Shown here piece by piece: positions 27,442 to 36,198 of a stretch of 64,000 nt of DNA; position 1 is the stretch's first letter; the number at the start of each line of letters is the position of its first letter. Source of the DNA: Actinokineospora inagensis DSM 44258 (GTDB lineage Bacteria > Actinomycetota > Actinomycetes > Mycobacteriales > Pseudonocardiaceae). The stretch covers positions 1 to 64,000 of the forward strand of contig NZ_AXWW01000029.1 of the NCBI RefSeq assembly GCF_000482865.1, written 5' to 3'. Under the pieces are notes generated by a model that was not told the DNA's origin, searched no databases, and saw only the letters and a program-made list of their open reading frames with translations. A program made the position numbers and the translations under genes.

Positions 27442-29130
27442 GTGTCCCCCACCACACCCCCCACCTCCCGTAAGCCCGCCCCGCAGCGCCGGGGTGAGGG
27501 CCAGTGGGCGCTCGGCTACCGCGAGCCGCTGAATCCGAACGAGCGGTCCAAGAAGGACGACAACCCGCTGAACGTGCGGGCCAGGATCGAGAACATCTAC
27601 GCCAAGGGCGGGTTCGACAGCATCGACCCCGGTGACCTGCGCGGCCGGTTCCGCTGGTACGGCCTGTACACCCAGCGCAGGCAGGGCATCGACGGCGGCC
27701 GGACCGCGACGCTGGAGCCCGAGGAGCTCGACGACGAGTACTTCATGCTGCGGGTGCGCATCGACGGCGGCGCCGTCACCACCGAGCAGCTCGCGGTGAT
27801 CGGCGAGGTGTCGCAGACCTACGCGCGCGACACGGCGGACATCACCGACCGGCAGAACATCCAGTACCACTGGATCCGGGTCGAGGACATGCCCACGATC
27901 TGGCAGAAGCTCGAAGGCGCGGGCCTGACGACCATGGAGGCCTGCGGCGACAGCCCGCGCGTCATCCTCGGGTCGCCGGTGGCGGGCATCGGCGTGGACG
28001 AGGTCATCGACGGCACCCCCGCGATCCACGAGATCACCCGCCGCTACGTCGGCGACAAGGCGTTCTCGAACCTGCCGCGCAAGTTCAAGACGGCCGTGTC
28101 CGGCCTGCCGGACGTGGCGCACGAGATCCACGACATCGCGTTCGTCGGCGTGGTGCACCCCGAGCACGGGCCGGGGTTCGACGTGTGGGTCGGCGGCGGG
28201 CTGTCCACCAACCCGATGATCGGGCAGCGGCTGGGCGCGTGGGTGCCGCTGGACGAGGTGCCGGACGTGTGGGCCGCGGTGATCAGCGTGTTCCGCGACT
28301 ACGGCTACCGGCGGCTGCGGCACCGGGCCCGGATCAAGTTCCTGGTCAAGGACTGGGGCCCGGCGAGGTTCCGCGAGGTCGTGGAGCAGGAGTACCTGAA
28401 GCGGCCGCTGATCGACGGACCGGCGCCCGAGGTCCCGGCCGTGCCGTACGACCACATCGGCGTGCACAGGCAGAAGGACGGCAAGTTCTACGTCGGCGCC
28501 GCCCCGATCGCGGGCCGGGTGTCCGGGTCGACGCTGGTGGAGATCGCCAAGGCGGCCGAGCGGGTCGGGTCGAACCGGGTCCGGTTCACCCCGCAGCAGA
28601 AGCTGGTCGTGCTGGACGTGCCCGAGGCCGAGGTCGCCGGGCTGCAGGCGGAGCTGGCCAAGCTGGGGCTGCAGACCGAGCCGTCGCCGTGGCGGCGCGG
28701 GGTGATGGCCTGCACCGGGATCGAGTTCTGCAAGCTGGCCATCGTCGAGACCAAGGCCCGCGCGCACGACCTGGTGGCGGCGCTGGAGACCCGGTTGGTC
28801 GACATCACCGCGGGCATCACCGCCCCGATCGCGGTGCACATCAACGGCTGCCCGAACTCGTGCGCCCGGATCCAGACCGCCGACATCGGGCTCAAGGGCC
28901 AGATCGTCACCGACGACGACGGCAACCAGGTCGAGGGCTTCCAGGTGCACCTCGGCGGCGGGCTCGGCCTGGACGCGGGCTTCGGCCGCAAGCTGCGCGG
29001 GCACAAGGTGACCGCCGCCGAGCTGTCGGACTACGTGGAGCGGCTGGTGCGCAACTTTGTCGCCCAACGGGAGCCGGACGAGCGGTTCGCCCAGTGGGTC
29101 GGCCGGGCCGCCGAGGACGACCTGCGATGA
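27442..29130 (+). CDS. nirA: ferredoxin-dependent sulfite reductase (NirA/SirA type)
   Basis: Reduces sulfite to sulfide with siroheme and a 4Fe-4S cluster. It is 562 aa, the usual length. The two cluster/siroheme cysteine pairs are CTGIEFC (about 424-430) and CPNSC (about 470-474). Duplicated NIR_SIR ferredoxin-like half-domains (YTQRRQGIDGG, YGYRRLRHRARIKF) are present. Context with CysH, CysD and CysN supports sulfite rather than nitrite as substrate, as shown for the Rv2391 product. GTG start with GGAGG upstream. Confidence 0.94.
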   Translation: MSPTTPPTSRKPAPQRRGEGQWALGYREPLNPNERSKKDDNPLNVRARIENIYAKGGFDSIDPGDLRGRFRWYGLYTQRRQGIDGGRTATLEPEELDDEYFMLRVRIDGGAVTTEQLAVIGEVSQTYARDTADITDRQNIQYHWIRVEDMPTIWQKLEGAGLTTMEACGDSPRVILGSPVAGIGVDEVIDGTPAIHEITRRYVGDKAFSNLPRKFKTAVSGLPDVAHEIHDIAFVGVVHPEHGPGFDVWVGGGLSTNPMIGQRLGAWVPLDEVPDVWAAVISVFRDYGYRRLRHRARIKFLVKDWGPARFREVVEQEYLKRPLIDGPAPEVPAVPYDHIGVHRQKDGKFYVGAAPIAGRVSGSTLVEIAKAAERVGSNRVRFTPQQKLVVLDVPEAEVAGLQAELAKLGLQTEPSPWRRGVMACTGIEFCKLAIVETKARAHDLVAALETRLVDITAGITAPIAVHINGCPNSCARIQTADIGLKGQIVTDDDGNQVEGFQVHLGGGLGLDAGFGRKLRGHKVTAAELSDYVERLVRNFVAQREPDERFAQWVGRAAEDDLR

Positions 29131-29285
29131 GCGAGCGGGCGACCCCCTTCTACTGCCCGTACTGCGGTGACGAGGACCTGCGGCCGCAGGAGGAGCCGCA
29201 CGCGGCGTGGCTGTGCGCCGGGTGCAGGCGGGTTTTCACGGTGAAGTTCGTCGGACTGAATCTCTCCGGGGAGGCAGCGAAATGA
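29127..29285 (+). CDS. 52-aa zinc-ribbon protein between sulfite reductase and CysH
   Basis: A short gene, ATG overlapping the sulfite reductase stop (ATGA) and its own stop overlapping the cysH start (ATGA). The peptide has two CxxC pairs, CPYCGDEDLRP and CAGCRR, spaced as a rubredoxin-like zinc ribbon, then VFTVKFVGLNL. Tight coupling on both sides implies it is translated with the pathway. It might deliver electrons or stabilise the reductases; no experiment is known to me. Confidence 0.8.
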   Translation: MSERATPFYCPYCGDEDLRPQEEPHAAWLCAGCRRVFTVKFVGLNLSGEAAK

Positions 29286-29968
29286 CCACCACGTACCAGG
29301 CGCTGGCGGAGCGGGCCGAGCACGAGCTGGCCGAGGCGAGCGCGGCGGAGGCGCTGGCCTGGACCGCCGAGACCTTCGGCGACGGGTTCGTCGTCGCCTC
29401 GAACATGCAGGACGCCGTGCTGATCGACCTGGCGTACCGGGCGAAACCGGACATCGACATCCTGTTCCTGGAGACCGGCTACCACTTCGCGGAGACGATC
29501 GGCACCCGCGACGCGGTGGAGCTGGTCTACCCGCGGGCGCGGATCGTCAACGCCGCGGCCGAGCAGTCGGTGGCCGACCAGGAGGCCGAGTTCGGGCTGT
29601 TGAACAAGACAGACCAGACAAAGTGTTGCTTCCTGCGCAAAGTGGTGCCACTGCGGCGAACCCTCGCGAACTACGACGCCTGGGTGACCGGCGTTCGTCG
29701 GGTTGACGGGCCGACCAGGGCGGACACCCCCGTCGTGCAATGGGATTCACGCAACAACCTGGTAAAAATCAATCCCATCGCGGCGTGGAGCGATGACGAG
29801 TTCAACCGCTATATTTCCGACCACAGCATTCTCGAAAACCCGTTGGTGCAGGCCGGTTACCCGTCCATCGGGTGCGAGCCGTGCACGTCCAGGCCACTGC
29901 TGGGGCAGGACGCTCGCAGCGGCCGCTGGGCTGGCACGAGCAAGACCGAATGCGGACTGCACGGCTGA
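29282..29968 (+). CDS. cysH: adenylyl-sulfate (APS) reductase, 4Fe-4S type
   Basis: A 228-aa reductase converting APS to sulfite. The four cluster cysteines are CC at about 114-115 (KTDQTKCCFLRK) and the pair in GCEPC at about 198-201. The catalytic Cys is in the C-terminal KTECGLHG. The presence of the CC...CxxC motif marks it as an APS rather than PAPS reductase, consistent with no APS kinase in the cluster. It ends at 29968 within TGATG, shared with the cysD start. Confidence 0.95.
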   Translation: MTTTYQALAERAEHELAEASAAEALAWTAETFGDGFVVASNMQDAVLIDLAYRAKPDIDILFLETGYHFAETIGTRDAVELVYPRARIVNAAAEQSVADQEAEFGLLNKTDQTKCCFLRKVVPLRRTLANYDAWVTGVRRVDGPTRADTPVVQWDSRNNLVKINPIAAWSDDEFNRYISDHSILENPLVQAGYPSIGCEPCTSRPLLGQDARSGRWAGTSKTECGLHG

Positions 29969-30900
29969 TGGCGACGGGAAACACGACCTTGACATCACTG
30001 CGAACACAGCCCCTTGACGCGTTGGCGCGCCTGGAATCCGAGGCCATTCACATCTTCAGGGAGGTGGCTGGCGAATTCGACCGACCGGTGATCCTCTTCT
30101 CCGGCGGCAAGGACTCAACTGTACTGCTTCACTTGGCGGTAAAGGCGTTTTGGCCCGCACCCGTCCCATTTCCGCTACTGCACGTGGACACCGGGCACAA
30201 TTTGGACGAGGTGATCCGGTTCCGCGACCACACCGTGGCGCGCTACGGCCTGCGCCTGGTGGTGGCGAACGTGCAGGACTACATCGACGACGGTCGACTC
30301 GAGGAACGTCCGGACGGGACGCGAAATCCTTTGCAGACAGTCCCGCTGCTCGACGGCATCACGAGCAACCGCTTCGACGCGGTGTTCGGCGGCGGTCGGC
30401 GTGACGAGGAACGGGCCAGGGCCAAGGAACGGATCTTCAGCTTACGCAACTCCTTCGGCCAGTGGGAGCCGCGCCGCCAGCGTCCCGAACTGTGGAACCT
30501 CTATAACGGCAGGCACCGCGCGGGCGAACACGTCCGTGTGTTCCCGCTGTCCAACTGGACCGAACTCGACGTCTGGCGCTACATCAAGCGCGAGGCGATC
30601 GAGCTGCCGTCCATCTACTTCGCGCACCGCCGAGCGGTGTTCCAGCGCGACGGGATGTGGCTGACGGCAGGTCCGTGGTTCGGACCGCGCCCCGGCGAGC
30701 CGGTACGGGAGTTGACCGTGCGCTACCGGACGGTCGGCGACGGTTCGTGCACGGGCGCGGTGCTGTCCGAGGCGGCGACCCTGGACGAGGTGATCGCCGA
30801 GGTGTCGGCGAGCCGCCTGACCGAGCGCGGGGCGACCCGCGCGGACGACCGGCTGTCCGAGGCCGCCATGGAAGACCGCAAGCGGGAGGGCTACTTCTGA
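29968..30900 (+). CDS. cysD: sulfate adenylyltransferase subunit 2
   Basis: The 310-aa catalytic subunit of ATP sulfurylase. The PP-loop SGGKDST lies at about residues 44-50, followed by LLHVDTGHNLDEVI and GGGRRDEERARAKERIFS. TGATG overlap with cysH. The first third is slightly richer in A and T than neighbouring genes. Confidence 0.96.
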   Translation: MATGNTTLTSLRTQPLDALARLESEAIHIFREVAGEFDRPVILFSGGKDSTVLLHLAVKAFWPAPVPFPLLHVDTGHNLDEVIRFRDHTVARYGLRLVVANVQDYIDDGRLEERPDGTRNPLQTVPLLDGITSNRFDAVFGGGRRDEERARAKERIFSLRNSFGQWEPRRQRPELWNLYNGRHRAGEHVRVFPLSNWTELDVWRYIKREAIELPSIYFAHRRAVFQRDGMWLTAGPWFGPRPGEPVRELTVRYRTVGDGSCTGAVLSEAATLDEVIAEVSASRLTERGATRADDRLSEAAMEDRKREGYF

Positions 30901-32255
30901 TGGGTTCCACCACGCAGGACCTGTTGCGCCTGGCCACCGCGGGCAGCGTCGACGACGGCAAGTCGACCCTGGTCGGCAGACTCCTCTACGACACGAAGTC
31001 GGTCCTCGCCGACACCCTGGACGCGGTGCACCGGGCGAGCGTGGACAAGGGACTGTCCACTCCGGATTTGTCGCTGCTGGTCGACGGGCTGCGCTCGGAG
31101 CGCGAGCAGGGCATCACGATCGATGTGGCGTACCGCTACTTCGCGACCCCCAAGCGGTCGTTCGTGCTCGCCGACACCCCGGGGCACGTGCAGTACACCC
31201 GCAACACCGTCACCGGCGCGTCAACGGCGCAACTGGCCGTGTTGCTGGTGGACGCGCGCAAGGGCGTGCTGGAGCAGACCCGCCGCCACGCCGCGGTGCT
31301 GGCGCTGCTCGGCGTGCCGCGGTTGGTGCTGGCGGTCAACAAGATCGACCTCGTCGACTACGACGAGGCCGGTTTCGAGGTGATCGCCAAGGAGTTCACC
31401 GACCACGCGACCGCGCTGGGCTACCCGGTCGGCTCGGTGCTCTCGATCCCGGTGTCGGCGCTCGTCGGCGACAACGTGGTCGACCGTTCCACCCGGACAC
31501 CGTGGTACGTCGGCCCGACATTGTTGGAACATTTGGAGACGGTCCCGGTCGAGCCCGACCCGCACGACGCGCCGTTCCGGTTCCCCGTGCAGTACGTCAT
31601 CCGCACCAACACCGCCGAGCACACCGACTACCGCGGTTACGCCGGTCAGATCGCGGCGGGCACGGTGCGCCCCGGCGACGAAATCGTTGTGCTGCCGTCG
31701 GGTCAGCGCAGCACGGTCGCCCGGATCGACACCCCCACAGGCGAACTGGCCGAGGCTGAAGCCGGTCGCTCGGTGACCCTGGTGCTGACCGACGAGATCG
31801 ACGTCTCCCGCGGCGACCTCATCGCCGAGGTCTCCGGCGCCCCCGTCGCGGTGGACGAGTTCGACGCCACAGTGGCGTGGCTGTCGGACAAACCGCTGCG
31901 CCCGGGTGCCCGCGTGCTGGTCAAGCACGGCGCCCGAACGGTGCAAGCCGTTGTGCCCGAGTTGACCTCGCGGTTCGACGAGCAGCGGCTGACCACGGTG
32001 CCCGCCCCGGACTCGTTGTCGCTCAACGAGATCGGCCGCGTGATCGTGCGCACCGCGGAACCGCTGCCGGTCGACGACTACGCGGTTAACCGACGTACTG
32101 GCGCGTTCTTGGTGATCGATGCCGCCGATGGGTCCACTCTGGCCGCTGGACTGGTCGGGGCCGGACTGCAGGCGTTGTCCGCGAACCCAGATGACAACGG
32201 CGGTGCCACCACCGCCACACCGACCGCGGGGGACTTGGTCTCCCCCGGCCCGTAA
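30900..32255 (+). CDS. cysN: sulfate adenylyltransferase subunit 1 (GTPase)
   Basis: A 451-aa GTPase that drives APS synthesis with CysD. G1 is GSVDDGKSTL (about 15-24), G3 is DTPGHVQYTRN (about 95) and G4 is NKIDLVD (about 148). EF-Tu-like beta barrels follow. It ends without the C-terminal APS kinase domain seen in CysNC of mycobacteria. TGATG overlap with cysD. Confidence 0.96.
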   Translation: MGSTTQDLLRLATAGSVDDGKSTLVGRLLYDTKSVLADTLDAVHRASVDKGLSTPDLSLLVDGLRSEREQGITIDVAYRYFATPKRSFVLADTPGHVQYTRNTVTGASTAQLAVLLVDARKGVLEQTRRHAAVLALLGVPRLVLAVNKIDLVDYDEAGFEVIAKEFTDHATALGYPVGSVLSIPVSALVGDNVVDRSTRTPWYVGPTLLEHLETVPVEPDPHDAPFRFPVQYVIRTNTAEHTDYRGYAGQIAAGTVRPGDEIVVLPSGQRSTVARIDTPTGELAEAEAGRSVTLVLTDEIDVSRGDLIAEVSGAPVAVDEFDATVAWLSDKPLRPGARVLVKHGARTVQAVVPELTSRFDEQRLTTVPAPDSLSLNEIGRVIVRTAEPLPVDDYAVNRRTGAFLVIDAADGSTLAAGLVGAGLQALSANPDDNGGATTATPTAGDLVSPGP

Positions 32256-32288
32256 GAAACCGTCCCCACCCCCGAAAGGCCCTCCCCC

Positions 32289-33377
32289 GTGAAGCGATCC
32301 CGCAGTTCCCGCCTCTTGGCCGCCGCCGCGGTTGTCCTGTCCCTCTCCGCGGTCCTCGCGGGGTGCTCCCGCGCCGACTCCGGTGACAGCGGCAGCAACG
32401 CCGCGGGCGGCACGACGGCGGCCGACAAGGGGCCCGCCACGGAACTGCGGTTGGGGTACTTCCCCAACATCACGCACGCGCCCGCGCTGATCGGGCTGGA
32501 GAAGGGCCTGTTCACCAAGGAACTGGGCTCGACGAAGCTGGTGCCGACCAAGTTCAACGCCGGACCCGAGGCGGTGAACGCGCTCTACGGCGGCTCGCTG
32601 GACGCGACCTTCATCGGGTCCGGACCGTCGATCAACGCCTACGGCAAGTCCGACGGCAAGGCGGTCCGGTTGGTCGCGGGCACCGCTTCGCGCGGCGCGC
32701 AACTGGTGGTCAAGCCGGACATCAACTCCGCGCAGGACCTGGTCGGCAAGACCGTGGTGACCCCGCAACTGGGCAACACCCAGGACATCTCGCTGAAGAA
32801 GTGGCTCGACCAGCAGAAGCTGACCGACCAGGTCAAGGTCCAGAACACCGAGAACTCGCTGGCGCTGGAGGAGTTCAAGAAGGGCAACGTCCAGGGCGCG
32901 TGGCTGCCCGAGCCGTGGTCGTCGCGGCTGGTGCTGGAGGCCGGGGCGAAGGTCCTGGTCGACGAGAAGGACCTGTGGCCCAACGGTGAGTTCCCGACCA
33001 CGGTGCTGATCGTGTCCACCACCTTCCTCAACGACCACCCGCAGACGGTCAAGGCGCTGCTCAAGGGCCTCGTCGCCAGCGTGGACTACGCCAAGCAGGA
33101 CGTGCCGGGCGCCAAGGACGCGGTCAACAAGCAGCTCAAGGCACTGACCGGCAAGGACCTGACCGGCCCGACGACCGACCGCGCGTTCGCGAACCTCAAC
33201 TTCACGCTCGACCCGTACGCGGCGCTGCTGCCGCAGCTCAGCAAGGACTCGGTGACCGCGAAGATCTCCAAGACCGAGACCGACGTCAAGGGCTTCCTGG
33301 ACCTCAAGCTGCTCAACGAGGTGTTGGCCGAGTCCGGCAAGCCCGCGGTGGACGCCGCGAACCTGGACAAGAAGTAA
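32289..33377 (+). CDS. substrate-binding lipoprotein of an SsuA/nitrate/taurine-type importer
   Basis: A 362-aa periplasmic-type binding protein. The signal peptide ends in the lipobox LAGC (Cys about 26), so it is membrane-anchored outside the cell. NITHAPALIGLEKGLF and VVTPQLGNTQDISLKKWL are typical of the SsuA/NMT1 family that binds sulfonates, taurine or related anions. The setting in the sulfur operon favours a sulfur compound. GTG start. Confidence 0.9.
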   Translation: MKRSRSSRLLAAAAVVLSLSAVLAGCSRADSGDSGSNAAGGTTAADKGPATELRLGYFPNITHAPALIGLEKGLFTKELGSTKLVPTKFNAGPEAVNALYGGSLDATFIGSGPSINAYGKSDGKAVRLVAGTASRGAQLVVKPDINSAQDLVGKTVVTPQLGNTQDISLKKWLDQQKLTDQVKVQNTENSLALEEFKKGNVQGAWLPEPWSSRLVLEAGAKVLVDEKDLWPNGEFPTTVLIVSTTFLNDHPQTVKALLKGLVASVDYAKQDVPGAKDAVNKQLKALTGKDLTGPTTDRAFANLNFTLDPYAALLPQLSKDSVTAKISKTETDVKGFLDLKLLNEVLAESGKPAVDAANLDKK

Positions 33378-33405
33378 GCAGCGGGGCGCGAGGGAGGGGC
33401 TCGAC

Positions 33406-34194
33406 ATGGCAGTCGCACTGCAGGACCCGGTGGACACCGACGTGGCGGTCAGGCTGACCGGTCTGCACAAGGTCTTCGGCCAGGGTCGCCGGGCGGTCAC
33501 CGCGCTCGACGGCATCGACCTGTCGGTCGGACCGGGCGAGTTCGTCTGCCTGGTCGGCGCGTCCGGTTGCGGCAAGACGACACTGCTGAACCTGATCGCC
33601 GGGCTGGAGACCCCGTCGTCGGGCCGGATCGAGCTGACCACCTCGCGCCCGGCGGTGATGTTCCAGGAGCACGCGCTGATGCCCTGGCTCACCGTCAACC
33701 GCAACATCGAACTGCCGCTGCGGCTGGCCGGGGTCGGCCGGGCGGAGCGGCAGGCCAGGGTCGCCGAGCTGCTGCGGCTGGTGAAGCTGGAGGGCACCGG
33801 CGGCAAGCGGCCGCACGAGCTGTCCGGCGGCATGCGGCAGCGGGTGTCGCTGGCCCGCTCGCTGGCGTCGGCGGTGCACGGCGCCGCGGACGGCAAGCAG
33901 GCGCTGCTGCTGATGGACGAGCCGTTCTCCGCGCTGGACGCGATCACCCGCGACCTGCTGCAGTCCGAGCTGCTGCGGGTGTGGCGGGCGACCGGCACGG
34001 CCGTCGTCTTCGTGACCCACGACGTGCGGGAGGCGGTCCGGCTGGGACAGCGCGTGGTGCTGCTGTCCTCGCGCCCCGGCCGGGTCGTCGACCAGTGGGA
34101 CGTCGAGGGGCTCGGCGGCGCCGACGAGCTGACCGCGGTCGACACGATCAGCGCGAAGCTGCGAGAGGTGATCAGCTCCCATGCCGCGGCTTGA
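33406..34194 (+). CDS. ABC transporter ATP-binding protein (SsuB/TauB type)
   Basis: A 262-aa ATPase. Walker A is GASGCGKTTLL (about 49-59), the Q-loop is FQEHALMPW, the signature is LSGGMRQR and Walker B is LLLMDEPFSALD. VTHDVREAV is the H-loop. FQEHALMPWLTVNRNIELPL is characteristic of nitrate/sulfonate/taurine importers. Shine-Dalgarno GAGGGAGGGG. Overlaps the permease gene by 14 bases. Confidence 0.93.
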   Translation: MAVALQDPVDTDVAVRLTGLHKVFGQGRRAVTALDGIDLSVGPGEFVCLVGASGCGKTTLLNLIAGLETPSSGRIELTTSRPAVMFQEHALMPWLTVNRNIELPLRLAGVGRAERQARVAELLRLVKLEGTGGKRPHELSGGMRQRVSLARSLASAVHGAADGKQALLLMDEPFSALDAITRDLLQSELLRVWRATGTAVVFVTHDVREAVRLGQRVVLLSSRPGRVVDQWDVEGLGGADELTAVDTISAKLREVISSHAAA

Positions 34195-35167
34195 CCAGGA
34201 CGACCCCGTGTCCACTGAAGACGTGACGACCGGGAACGGCACCCCGGGCGAGAACGGCGCGGAACCGTTGAGCGCCAACGGTTCGCACAGTCCACAGCAG
34301 ACTCCTGAGGTGGCCGACGCCGACGCCGCGATCGGTGGTCTCGACGCGCTCGACGCGCCGGACACCAGGCCGACCCGGTCGGTGCCCGCGCGGATCCTCA
34401 GCTCGGTGGGGCCGCCGGTGCTGGCACTGGTGCTGCTGATCGGGGTGTGGCAGGCGATCTGGGCGTCGGCGGTGCTGGAGGAACAGCAACTGCCCTCGCC
34501 GCTGACCGTCGCCAAGGTCACCTGGGACCTCATCCAGACCGGCCAGGTGTGGGAGTTCCTGTGGACCTCCATCCACCGCGCGGTGATCGGGTTCTTCATC
34601 GCGCTGGCCGCGGCGACCCCGCTGGGGCTGGCGCTGGCCAGGGTGAAGGTCGTCCGCACCGGGCTCGGCCCGCTGGTGTCCGGTCTGCAGAACCTGCCGT
34701 CGGTGGCGTGGGTGCCCGCCGCGGTGATCTGGTTCGGCCTGACCGACACGTCGATCTACTTCGTGGTGCTGCTCGGCGCGGTGCCGTCGATCGCCAACGG
34801 CCTGGTCGCGGGCATCGACCAGATCCCGCCGATCCTGCCCAGGGTGGGCAAGGTGATGGGCGCGGGCACCTGGGCCTCCGCCCGGCACATCCTGCTGCCC
34901 GCGGCGCTCCCGGGGTACCTGGCCGGGATGAAGCAGGGCTGGGCGTTCTCCTGGCGGTCGCTGATGGCCGCCGAGTTGATCGCGTCCTCGCCGGAGCTCG
35001 GCAACGGGCTCGGCCAGTACCTGCACAACGGCATGTCGCTGTTCGACATGCCGATGGTGATCACCGGCATCCTGTTGATACTGCTGGTCGGCATCGGCAT
35101 CGAACTGCTCGTGTTCGCGCCGCTGGAGCGGATCACGCTGTCCGCCCGCGGTCTCCGGAAGTCCTGA
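34181..35167 (+). CDS. ABC transporter permease (SsuC/TauC type)
   Basis: A 328-aa permease with an unusually long, polar N-terminal extension of about 70 residues before the first membrane helix, then about six helices. The EAA-type coupling loop includes GAGTWASARHILLPAALPGYLAGMKQG. ATG 34181 has GAGAGGTGA upstream; GTG 34208 is an alternative. With the two preceding genes it forms a complete importer. Confidence 0.92.
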   Translation: MPRLDQDDPVSTEDVTTGNGTPGENGAEPLSANGSHSPQQTPEVADADAAIGGLDALDAPDTRPTRSVPARILSSVGPPVLALVLLIGVWQAIWASAVLEEQQLPSPLTVAKVTWDLIQTGQVWEFLWTSIHRAVIGFFIALAAATPLGLALARVKVVRTGLGPLVSGLQNLPSVAWVPAAVIWFGLTDTSIYFVVLLGAVPSIANGLVAGIDQIPPILPRVGKVMGAGTWASARHILLPAALPGYLAGMKQGWAFSWRSLMAAELIASSPELGNGLGQYLHNGMSLFDMPMVITGILLILLVGIGIELLVFAPLERITLSARGLRKS

Positions 35168-35171
35168 TCCC

Positions 35172-35900
35172 GTGATCCCACTGCTCGGTGTGGCCCACGG
35201 CAGCCGCGACCCCAGGTCCGCGGCCACCGTGGGCCGCCTGCTGTCCGGCGTCCGGTCACTGCGCCCGTCGTTGCTCGTGCGCGGGGCGTTCCTGGACCTG
35301 TCGTCGCCGCGGGTGTTCGACGTCCTCGGTGAGCTCTACGCGGACGGGCACCGCGAGGTCGTCGTCGTACCGCTGCTGCTCGGGCGGGCCTATCACGCTC
35401 GGGTGGACCTGCCGGGGCTGCTGGACGAGGCCCAGGGCGCCCTGCCGCACCTGTCGACGACGGTGACCGACGTGCTCGGGCCGGACCCGAAGCTGGAAGA
35501 CGCCCTGCTGGCGCGGCTCGGGGAGGTCGGCGTCGAGCCGGGCGACCCGGAATTGGGGGTCGTGCTGGCCGCCACCGGGTCGTCGCACGCGCGGGCCAAC
35601 GCCCGGGTCATCGATATCGCCGAGCGGTGGGCACATACGCGGGGCTGGGCTGGGGTCCGGGCCGCGTTCGCGTCGACCGCCACACCGGACGTCGCCGCCG
35701 CTGCCGCCGCGCTCCGCGCCCGTGGCGCCCGCCGGATCGCGGTCGCGTCGTACTTCTTGGCCCCCGGGCTGCTGCCCGACAGGGTCCGCGCCCAAGCGGG
35801 GCCCAACGCCGTCGTGGCCGAGCCGCTGGGTACCGCGGTCGCCGGTGTCGTGCTGGACCGTTACGACGAGGTCACCGCCATGGCCCAGCGCACGGCCTGA
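35172..35900 (+). CDS. sirohydrochlorin chelatase (CbiX/SirB family)
   Basis: A 242-aa chelatase with two CbiX half-domains. The metal-binding His is in GVAHGSRDPRSAAT (about residue 7), with a second motif YFLAPGLLPDRV near 194. Placed at the end of the sulfur operon like Rv2393, it most likely inserts iron into sirohydrochlorin to make siroheme for the sulfite reductase. GTG start four bases after the permease stop. Confidence 0.9.
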   Translation: MIPLLGVAHGSRDPRSAATVGRLLSGVRSLRPSLLVRGAFLDLSSPRVFDVLGELYADGHREVVVVPLLLGRAYHARVDLPGLLDEAQGALPHLSTTVTDVLGPDPKLEDALLARLGEVGVEPGDPELGVVLAATGSSHARANARVIDIAERWAHTRGWAGVRAAFASTATPDVAAAAAALRARGARRIAVASYFLAPGLLPDRVRAQAGPNAVVAEPLGTAVAGVVLDRYDEVTAMAQRTA

Positions 35901-36198
35901 TCGCATCAGCCGGTGGGAAGTCGGGCACTGCATTAGCGCGTGCCGACAACCACCCGGGCGGCCTCCCCGATCGCGCTGGGGAGCGCCGGTTCCGCCGTGT
36001 GAGTGCGCGCGGAGAGCCCCGACGACGGAACCGGGTCGCCCGCTCGGTCGGCCCACGTGACACATCGGGTCGCGACGGGCGGGGTCACGGAAAACCGAAC
36101 GATGTGGGGAATGTTTGCCGGGTAGGCCGAACAGCGCAACCATGGACTCGCCGCGCGGCCGAATCCCCTTCAGACACACTCCTTGTCGAGGTGCTCAG
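35901..36198. other. intergenic region after the sulfur operon
   Basis: 298 bases without a convincing gene. CCGGTTCCG (35986-35994) can pair with CGGAACCGG (36026-36034) across a 31-base loop, possibly an operon terminator. The remaining 150 bases ahead of the secreted protein should hold its promoter; I see no clear motif. Confidence 0.4.

Noticed and set aside
31221-34295. 1000-codon minus-strand open frame over cysN and the transporter
   Set aside because: Antisense shadow of well-supported plus-strand genes.
36060-36150. Cyclic-di-AMP type riboswitch before the secreted protein
   Set aside because: A few short motifs (CCGAAC, GGGTAGG) look similar but the order and stems do not fit.
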